A stretch of 6,412 nucleotides of DNA. Origin: JANOBJ01 sp031411575. GTDB taxonomy: Bacteria > Pseudomonadota > Gammaproteobacteria > Burkholderiales > Burkholderiaceae_C. The stretch lies in contig JANOBJ010000018.1 of the NCBI GenBank assembly GCA_031411575.1, positions 1 to 6,412 on the forward strand, written 5' to 3'. Below are positions 1-4,967 of this stretch, in pieces (the stretch's first letter is position 1; every line of letters begins with the position of its first letter). The notes under the pieces were generated by a model. It made no database searches. It was not told the origin of the DNA and was given only the letters and a program-made list of their open reading frames with translations. The position numbers and the translations under genes were made by a program.

Positions 1-87
1 GTCAGGTCTTGCATTGCAGCAATCTTTCCTGCTCCAAACCATCGATTTATTGCCGGTTTCATGCTCTCGTCCCCATCCGCTGGTCAT
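1..87. other. Window-edge stretch without a supported gene
   Basis: No convincing coding region is visible here on either strand. On the minus strand an ATG at 14-12 is preceded, about nine bases upstream, by the purine-rich AGGAAAG. It could be the start of the next gene downstream of ppsR on the same strand, but fewer than five codons are inside the window, so product and frame cannot be judged. A second minus-strand ATG at 42-40 opens another frame to the edge, which makes the choice more uncertain. Confidence 0.25.
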
Positions 88-92
88 TTTTA

Positions 93-109
93 GCTATAAA
101 AATAAGAGC
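93..109. repeat. AT-rich imperfect palindrome directly after ppsR
   Basis: The plus strand reads GCTATAAAAATAAGAGC, an imperfect palindrome (GCT...AGC ends, A/T core) in GC-rich surroundings. It starts one base beyond the ppsR stop codon (TGA, 113-111 on the minus strand). Read in the ppsR direction it gives GCTCTTATTTTTATAGC, which resembles the element after ppsA at 3545-3562. From memory, GCTAYTATTTTTATAGC-like elements are scattered between genes in Comamonadaceae. It may help end or stabilise the ppsR transcript, but the stem is short and interrupted, so it is not a strong intrinsic terminator. Confidence 0.4.
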
Positions 110-110
110 A

Positions 111-932
111 TCAGTAGATCAACCGCTCCGGCCGAATCTCCTGCAGGATGGTGGTGGCGATCTCTTCGATGCTCTTGGTGGTGGTGGACAGCCAGCGGAT
201 GCCGGCGCGGCGCATCATGGCTTCGCCTTCGCTCACCTCCATGCGGCAATTGGCCAGATCGGCGTAGCGCGAGTTGGGGCGGCGTTCGTTGCGGATTTCG
301 CTCAAACGCTCGGGCTGGATGGTCAGGCCAAAGATCTTGGCGCGGTGGGGCACCAGCGCGGGCGGCAACTGGCGGCGCTCAAAATCTTCGGGGATCAGCG
401 GGTAATTGGCGGCTTTCAGGCCGTATTGCATTGCCAGATAGAGGGATGTGGGCGTCTTGCCGCTGCGGCTCACGCCCACCAGAATCACGTCGGCTGATTC
501 CAGATCGCGGTTGCTCTGGCCGTCGTCGTGCGCCAGGCTGAAGTTGATGGCTTCGATGCGGTCGTGGTAGGCCTTGCTCTTGGAGACGTCTGAGAACCGG
601 CCGATGCGGTGGTGCGACTTGATGCCCAGCTCTTGCTCCAGCGGGTGCACGAAGGTGCCAAACATGTCGAGCAGCATGCCGCGGCAGCCTTCCTCAATCA
701 CTTTCAGCACCTCCATATTCACCAGCGTGGTGAAGACGATCGGCTTCTTGCCCTCAACCTCGGCCGTGTGGTTGATCTGGCGCACCGCCTGGTGGGCCTT
801 GTCCTCGGTGTCGATGAAGGGCAGCCGCACGTGGCGCGGGCTCATGTCGAACTGGGCCAGGATGGCGTTGCCAAAGGTTTCGGCGGTGATGCCGGTGCCG
901 TCGGAGATGAAGAATACGGTGCGGTTGGGCAT
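111..932 (-). CDS. ppsR: PEP synthase regulatory protein (bifunctional kinase/pyrophosphorylase, DUF299)
   Basis: This cytosolic enzyme switches PEP synthase off and on. By family knowledge it uses ADP to phosphorylate a threonine next to the catalytic phospho-histidine, and reverses this with inorganic phosphate, releasing pyrophosphate. The 273 residues match the usual 270-280 for the family and cover it end to end. The N-terminal signature is FFISDGTGITAE (residues 7-18), HDDGQ is at 135-139, and the P-loop-like nucleotide site GVSRSGKT is at 153-160, followed by PTSLYLA. The target enzyme is encoded by the divergently transcribed neighbour, so regulator and substrate are adjacent. No Shine-Dalgarno sequence precedes the ATG at 932-930, but the conserved signature begins only a few residues in and the next Met is residue 30, so this start is the only sensible one. 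No disruption is seen. Confidence 0.95.
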   Translation of the reverse strand: MPNRTVFFISDGTGITAETFGNAILAQFDMSPRHVRLPFIDTEDKAHQAVRQINHTAEVEGKKPIVFTTLVNMEVLKVIEEGCRGMLLDMFGTFVHPLEQELGIKSHHRIGRFSDVSKSKAYHDRIEAINFSLAHDDGQSNRDLESADVILVGVSRSGKTPTSLYLAMQYGLKAANYPLIPEDFERRQLPPALVPHRAKIFGLTIQPERLSEIRNERRPNSRYADLANCRMEVSEGEAMMRRAGIRWLSTTTKSIEEIATTILQEIRPERLIY

Positions 933-1131
933 GGCGTTGGGGCGGCTTGGGGTGGCTTCAGGGGGCAGGCGGGGTCAGCGTCTTGCAAGCGTGGCAACAG
1001 CGGACCGCGCCTACAATCAAGTGCATTATCCGAAACTCTGATCCACGCATGCCCGGCCCATACCTACAACTCAAAAGCCCGCGAGCGCTGCGCCTGGATC
1101 CTGCCCCGGTTTTTACTTCTGGAGCTTTCCC
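933..1131. promoter_or_regulatory. Divergent ppsR/ppsA intergenic region
   Basis: This 199-base spacer must hold the promoters of both divergent genes. On the plus strand TACAAT at 1012-1017 is a good -10 candidate for ppsA, but no -35 match lies 16-18 bases upstream; TTGCAA at 983-988 is 23 bases away. On the minus strand GATAAT (1030-1025) is a possible -10 for ppsR, also without a clear -35. The two candidates lie back to back with seven bases between them, so the promoters may interfere or share an activator site. The ppsA leader ends in a usable ribosome site, GGAGC at 1121-1125, six bases before the ATG. No riboswitch or recognised operator was seen. Confidence 0.35.
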
Positions 1132-3543
1132 ATGTCCCCACGTTTTGAGGCCACCGCCCTGGTGGTTCCGTTTGAACAATTGAGGATGACCGACGTCGAG
1201 GTAGTGGGCGGCAAGAACGCCAGCCTCGGCGAGATGATCTCCCAGCTGCCCACCGGCGTGCGCGTGCCCACCGGTTTTGCCACCACCGCGCACGCGTTCC
1301 GCCAATTCCTGGCCCACGATGGTCTGGCTGATCGCATCAGCGCCCGGCTGGCGGCGCTGGACACCGAAGACGTGCGGGCGCTGGCCAGCACCGGCGCCGA
1401 AATCCGCGCCATGGTCGAAGCGCAGCCGTTTCCGGCCGATCTGCAGCAGGCCATCCACGGCGCGTTTGAACGGTTAAGCCGCGACAACCCGGCCGCCTCG
1501 TTCGCGGTGCGCTCGTCGGCCACCGCCGAAGACCTGCCCGACGCGTCGTTTGCCGGCCAGCAGGAGACTTTCCTGAACGTGGTCGGCGTCGACGACGTGC
1601 TGCACAAGATGAAAGAGGTGTTTGCCAGCCTCTACAACGACCGCGCCATCAGCTACCGCGTGCACAAGGGGTTTGCCCACGACGTGGTGGCCCTGTCGGC
1701 CGGCGTGCAGCGCATGGTGCGCTCTGATCTGGGCGCGGCCGGCGTGATGTTCACCATCGACACCGAATCGGGCTTTAGCGACGTGGTGTTCATCACCTCC
1801 AGCTACGGCCTGGGCGAGACGGTGGTGCAGGGCGCGGTCAACCCCGACGAGTTTTACGTGCACAAGCCGATGCTCAAGGCCGGCAAGCGCGCGGTGATCC
1901 GCCGCAACCTGGGCAGCAAGCTGATCCAGATGGAATTTGCCAGCGCCGACGAAAAGGAGGCCACTGGCAAGCTGGTCAAGACCACCGACGTGCCGACCGA
2001 GCAGCGCAACCGCTATTCACTCACAGATGCCGATGTGGAGCAGCTGGCCCGGTACGCGCTGGTGATCGAGCAGCACTACGGCCGCCCGATGGACATCGAA
2101 TGGGGCAAGGACGGCACCGACGGGCTGCTGTACATCCTGCAGGCGCGGCCCGAAACCGTGAAAAGCCAGCAGGGCGACAAGGCTGAGCTGCGCTACACGC
2201 TCAAGGGCCGCGGCCCGGTGCTGGCCGAAGGCCGCGCGATCGGCCAGAAGATCGGTACCGGCCCGGTGCGGATGGTGCACAGCATCGCCGAGATGGACCA
2301 AGTGCAGCCCGGCGACGTGCTGGTGACCGACATGACCGACCCGAACTGGGAGCCGGTGATGAAGCGCGCCAGTGCCATCGTCACCAACCGTGGCGGGCGC
2401 ACCTGCCACGCGGCCATCATCGCTCGCGAGCTGGGCATTCCGGCGGTGGTGGGCTGCGGCGACGCCACCGAGCGGCTGAAAAGCGGCACTCTGGTCACCG
2501 TGAGCTGCGCCGAGGGCGATACCGGCCACATCTATGACGGCCTGCTGGAAACCGAGGTGACCGAGGTGCAGCGCGGCGTGATGCCCAAGATCGCCACCAA
2601 GATCATGATGAACGTGGGCAACCCGCAGCTGGCGTTTGACTTCTGCCAGTTGCCCAACGAAGGCGTGGGGCTGGCGCGGCTCGAATTCATCATCAACAAC
2701 AACATCGGCGTGCACCCCAAGGCGATTCTGGACTACCCCAACGTCGACGCCGATTTGAAGAAAGCGGTGGAATCCGTGGCGCGCGGCCATGCCTCGCCAC
2801 GGGCTTTCTATGTGGATAAGGTGGCCGAGGGCATTGCCACGATTGCGGCGGCGTTCTGGCCCAAGCCGGTGATCGTGCGGCTGAGCGACTTCAAGAGCAA
2901 CGAGTACCGCAAGCTGATCGGCGGCAGCCGCTACGAGCCCGAAGAAGAAAACCCGATGCTGGGTTTTCGGGGCGCGGCGCGCTACATCAGCGCCGAGTTC
3001 CGCGAGGCCTTTGCCATGGAATGCGAGGCGCTGCGCCGCGTGCGCCACGACATGGGGCTGACCAATGTGCAGGTGATGGTGCCGTTCGTGCGCACGCTCG
3101 GGCAGGCCGACCGCGTGACGCAGCTGCTGGCGCAGCAGGGGCTCAAGCGCGGGGAGGGAGGTGGCGGCAGCGCGGATGCCGCGCTCAAGGTGATCATGAT
3201 GTGCGAGGTGCCCAGCAACGCCATCCTGGCTGACGAGTTTTTGCAGTACTTTGACGGCTTCTCGATTGGCTCGAACGATCTGACGCAGTTGACCCTGGGG
3301 CTTGACCGTGATTCGGGGCTGGAGCTGCTGGCGGCTGACTTTGACGAGCGCGACCCGGCCGTCAAGGCCATGCTGGTGCGCGCCATCACGGCCTGCCGGG
3401 CGCAGGGCAAGTACGTCGGCATCTGCGGCCAAGGGCCGAGCGACCACCCCGACTTTGCGCTGTGGCTGCAAGAGCAGGGCATTCATTCCATCTCGCTGAA
3501 CCCGGATTCGGTGATTGATACCTGGAAGCTGCTGGCGGGCTGA
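1132..3543 (+). CDS. ppsA: Phosphoenolpyruvate synthase (pyruvate, water dikinase)
   Basis: This enzyme converts pyruvate + ATP + water to PEP + AMP + phosphate, the entry step of gluconeogenesis from lactate, pyruvate and related carbon sources. It is 803 residues, close to the 792 of E. coli PpsA, with three domains in order. The N-terminal ATP-grasp-like part (about 10-345) has GGKNASLGEM near the start, RSSATAEDLPDASFAGQQ from residue 127 and LQARPETV at 336-343. The swivelling phospho-histidine domain (about 385-460) has GGRTCHAAIIARELGIP with catalytic His426. The C-terminal PEP/pyruvate-binding TIM barrel (about 485-795) has EGVGLARLEF at 510-519, ENPMLGFRGAARY from 606, MCEVPSNA around Glu692, GSNDLTQ around Asn715 and GICGQGPSDHPDFA with the probable proton-relay Cys765. 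Thr424, two residues before the histidine, is the expected PpsR target. GGAGC at 1121-1125 supports the start. An oddity is a Gly-rich stretch at 674-683, longer than I recall in relatives. Confidence 0.97.
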   Translation: MSPRFEATALVVPFEQLRMTDVEVVGGKNASLGEMISQLPTGVRVPTGFATTAHAFRQFLAHDGLADRISARLAALDTEDVRALASTGAEIRAMVEAQPFPADLQQAIHGAFERLSRDNPAASFAVRSSATAEDLPDASFAGQQETFLNVVGVDDVLHKMKEVFASLYNDRAISYRVHKGFAHDVVALSAGVQRMVRSDLGAAGVMFTIDTESGFSDVVFITSSYGLGETVVQGAVNPDEFYVHKPMLKAGKRAVIRRNLGSKLIQMEFASADEKEATGKLVKTTDVPTEQRNRYSLTDADVEQLARYALVIEQHYGRPMDIEWGKDGTDGLLYILQARPETVKSQQGDKAELRYTLKGRGPVLAEGRAIGQKIGTGPVRMVHSIAEMDQVQPGDVLVTDMTDPNWEPVMKRASAIVTNRGGRTCHAAIIARELGIPAVVGCGDATERLKSGTLVTVSCAEGDTGHIYDGLLETEVTEVQRGVMPKIATKIMMNVGNPQLAFDFCQLPNEGVGLARLEFIINNNIGVHPKAILDYPNVDADLKKAVESVARGHASPRAFYVDKVAEGIATIAAAFWPKPVIVRLSDFKSNEYRKLIGGSRYEPEEENPMLGFRGAARYISAEFREAFAMECEALRRVRHDMGLTNVQVMVPFVRTLGQADRVTQLLAQQGLKRGEGGGGSADAALKVIMMCEVPSNAILADEFLQYFDGFSIGSNDLTQLTLGLDRDSGLELLAADFDERDPAVKAMLVRAITACRAQGKYVGICGQGPSDHPDFALWLQEQGIHSISLNPDSVIDTWKLLAG

Positions 3544-3544
3544 G

Positions 3545-3594
3545 TACTACTTTTTTCATAGCAACGGTGTGACGCTGTCCTGTCAAACACAGCG
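3545..3594 (+). repeat. AT-rich element plus short hairpin directly after ppsA
   Basis: One base after the ppsA stop the sequence reads TACTACTTTTTTCATAGC (3545-3562). This matches the general pattern of the element after ppsR when that one is read in the ppsR direction. It is followed by a 6-bp inverted repeat, CGCTGT (3573-3578) and ACAGCG (3589-3594), around a ten-base loop. As I remember it, Comamonadaceae intergenic elements show a similar order: an A/T palindrome and then a GCGCTTGTCC-type hairpin. This could be a diverged copy. The T run comes before the hairpin, so this is not a standard intrinsic terminator for ppsA. Confidence 0.35.
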
Positions 3595-3680
3595 CATCCG
3601 GGATAACCCTGTTGGTGTTTAGCCGGAAGCTGGCGGCAGATGTCCTTGTTGTAAGAAAACCGTAAGCATGCAAAGAACAA

Positions 3681-3703
3681 TGCGGGCAACGAGCCCACAT
3701 TTT
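3681..3703 (+). terminator. Possible weak hairpin-T terminator or start-site hairpin
   Basis: TGCGGGC (3681-3687) and GCCCACA (3693-3699) can pair around a five-base loop, with one C/A mismatch, and are followed by TTTT at 3700-3703. The shape is that of a weak intrinsic terminator for ppsA. It ends one base before the ATG at 3705, so it could instead shape translation of that gene. The stem is short, with four uninterrupted GC pairs plus two outer pairs, so either role is uncertain. Confidence 0.3.
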
Positions 3704-3704
3704 C

Positions 3705-4001
3705 ATGCTTGCCATCGCCAGTACCGTCAAACTGATTGTTGAGATTGCCCTGCTGGCCCTGTTCGGCCAGTGGGTACTCGGCCTGCTGGCCGGCGCCAAA
3801 AAAGACCAGAACCTGTTCTACCAGCTGCTGGCCATCGTCGGCAAACCCTTTGTCTCGCTGGCGCGTTTCGTGTCCCCCAAGCTGGTGCTCGACCGGCATC
3901 TGCCGCTGGTGGCGTTTCTGATCCTGGGTTTTGTGTGGCTGGGGGTGACGGCCTACAAGATCACGATCTGCCTGCAGATCGGTGTGGAGCAGTGCAAATG
4001 A
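3705..4001 (+). CDS. Small two-helix membrane protein of unknown function
   Basis: I do not recognise a named family. The 98-residue product has two hydrophobic segments, about residues 7-30 and 66-88. Between them is a basic, partly amphipathic stretch with AKKDQNLFYQ at 31-40 and SLARFVSPK at 51-59, so it is probably an inner-membrane hairpin. No signal peptide or catalytic motif is visible. The ATG at 3705 has no Shine-Dalgarno sequence and sits directly after a hairpin and T run. The frame has no other ATG between it and an in-frame stop at 3663, so translation may be weak or leaderless. Its stop overlaps the start of the following TPR gene (ATGA), so the two are almost certainly co-transcribed and probably translationally coupled. 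A role as membrane anchor for the TPR partner is plausible but inferred. Confidence 0.75.
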   Translation: MLAIASTVKLIVEIALLALFGQWVLGLLAGAKKDQNLFYQLLAIVGKPFVSLARFVSPKLVLDRHLPLVAFLILGFVWLGVTAYKITICLQIGVEQCK

Positions 4002-4575
4002 GTCTTTCGCCTGACTACCTGTTTCTCAAGCTGCAAGCGCTGACCTTGCTGGTGTTTGGTCAGCGTTCCGCGGCGAGGGCAAAGTTTGAGCAGATGCTGG
4101 CGATCGCGCCGAACGACCGCTATGCGCTGGCCAGCCACGCGCATGTGCTGGCGGAAATGGGCGACAAGCCGGCCGCGATCCGGGCCCTGCAGGCACTGGT
4201 TGCCGCGCACCCGGGGCAGTCGGCCGCCTGGTTCAACCTGGCCTACCTGCAGGAAGAGGCGGGCCGACATGCCGAGGCGGAAGACGCCTTTCGCCGCGCT
4301 ATTGAGATCGAACCCAAGATGGACCGGGCCTGGTACGGCCTGGCCCTGGTGCTGATTCACGACCGTCGCTTTGACGAAGCGATCGAGGCGCTCAAGCGCA
4401 ACACCGAACTGCAACCCATGAGCCCGTACGGCTGGTACCAGCTGCGCGGGTTCATGTGGACCGGCACGAGCCCGATGAGGCGGCGAAGATCATTCGCCAC
4501 CTCCGCGGGTTCGAGCCCAAAGTGGCCGCCCAGCTGGAACGCGAGACCGGACTGCGCACTGCGCCGTCCGCGTGA
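3998..4575 (+). CDS. TPR-repeat protein with an apparent one-base frameshift in the fifth repeat
   Basis: The protein is a soluble tetratricopeptide-repeat scaffold, a fold that binds other proteins; its partner is unknown. Five units of exactly 34 residues follow one another at 5-38, 39-72, 73-106, 107-140 and 141-174, each ending in Pro. The pattern includes AWFNLAYLQEEAGRHAEAED and AWYGLALVLIHDRRFDEAIE. After Leu149 (CTG, 4442-4444) the original frame turns into Arg-rich nonsense and runs to a stop at 4697-4699. Shifting one base back recovers ARVHVDRHEPDEAAKIIRHL, which completes repeat five, and then a short tail ending at TGA 4573-4575. The restored protein is 192 residues. The simplest reading is one lost G after 4444, either a true mutation or a sequence error. 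GGAG at 3986-3989 supports the start. Read without correction, the product is 233 residues with a false C-terminus. Confidence 0.8.
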
Positions 4576-4595
4576 TCCAGCTGAACGGGCACTTC

Positions 4596-4620
4596 GCCGC
4601 CGGGGCATCTGTCCGGCGGC
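4596..4620. repeat. Perfect 8-bp inverted repeat (GC hairpin)
   Basis: GCCGCCGG at 4596-4603 pairs perfectly with CCGGCGGC at 4613-4620 around a nine-base loop. It lies 20 bases after the restored TPR stop codon. No T run follows, so it is not a classical intrinsic terminator. It could be an mRNA-stabilising 3' hairpin or an operator. Chance occurrence is possible in DNA this GC-rich. Confidence 0.45.
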
Positions 4621-4691
4621 CCGAGACGCGATCCGGTTGCAGGCCGTGGTGGAGACGGCGATCGTGGAATGCCCGAGAGGGTTTTGTTCCT

Positions 4692-4697
4692 GGAGGT
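4692..4697 (+). promoter_or_regulatory. Ribosome binding site fixing the symporter small-subunit start
   Basis: GGAGGT is a near-perfect Shine-Dalgarno sequence, seven bases before the ATG at 4705. It supports that start over the in-frame ATG at 4669, which would add twelve residues and place this ribosome site inside the coding region. Confidence 0.8.
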
Positions 4698-4704
4698 AGG
4701 TGAC

Positions 4705-4965
4705 ATGCAGTTGACCGACAGCCATCGCCGCTATTGGCGAAAGAACCTCAACATCACAGCCGTGCTGCTGGCGATCTGGTTCGTGGTGACGTTCGTCGTG
4801 AGCTACTATGCGCGCGATCTGAACTTCAATTTCTTTGGATGGCCTTTCAGCTTCTGGATGGGAGCGCAAGGGTCCTTGATCATCTACTGCCTGATCATCT
4901 GGTTTTACGCCAGCTATATGGGCAAGCTGGATGTCGAACACGACGTCGATGAAAGCGAGGCCTGA
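4705..4965 (+). CDS. Sodium:solute symporter small subunit (DUF4212)
   Basis: This 86-residue inner-membrane protein belongs to the DUF4212 family of about 90 residues, whose members are typically encoded directly upstream of, or fused to, a VC_2705-type sodium:solute symporter. The sequence shows the N-terminal HRRYWRKNLN (residues 7-16), a first membrane helix at about 17-36, a short link containing FNFFGWPFSFW (41-51), a second helix at about 52-72 and an acidic tail ending in DESEA. The start is fixed by GGAGGT at 4692-4697. The stop is two bases before the next ATG, so the two subunits are coupled in one operon. Its exact role is not established; it is presumed to assemble with the large subunit. 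No defect is visible. Confidence 0.9.
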   Translation: MQLTDSHRRYWRKNLNITAVLLAIWFVVTFVVSYYARDLNFNFFGWPFSFWMGAQGSLIIYCLIIWFYASYMGKLDVEHDVDESEA

Positions 4966-4967
4966 TC

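Larger units (their letters stand above)
4576..4704. other. Spacer between TPR gene and symporter operon
   Basis: This 129-base spacer holds a perfect inverted repeat at 4596-4620 and the ribosome site of the next gene. It should also contain a symporter promoter, unless the symporter genes are read through from the TPR operon. TTGCAG at 4637-4642 resembles a -35 box, but no -10 match follows at 16-18 bases. No sigma-54 type -24/-12 pair was found. Confidence 0.35.

Noticed and set aside
609..1148. Plus-strand open frames opposite ppsR and across the intergenic region
   Set aside because: They are antisense to the conserved ppsR product, with no motif or ribosome site, and they run into the ppsA start.
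2017..3486. Long open frame on the minus strand inside ppsA (489 codons)
   Set aside because: It lies wholly antisense to a clearly conserved enzyme, its product is rich in His, Arg, Ala and Gln as expected from the complement of GC-rich codons, and it shows no domain.
4436..4450. Programmed ribosomal frameshift in the TPR gene
   Set aside because: The site CAGCTGCGCGGG has no slippery heptamer or homopolymer run, so a simple one-base deletion or sequence error is more likely.
4445..4699. Uncorrected C-terminal extension of the TPR protein
   Set aside because: Composition changes abruptly to Arg/Pro/Ala-rich residues, the TPR pattern stops mid-repeat, and the adjacent frame restores the pattern exactly.
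4669..4704. Longer start for the DUF4212 protein at ATG 4669
   Set aside because: The GGAGGT at 4692-4697 with seven-base spacing points to ATG 4705, and the added twelve residues do not look like the family N-terminus.
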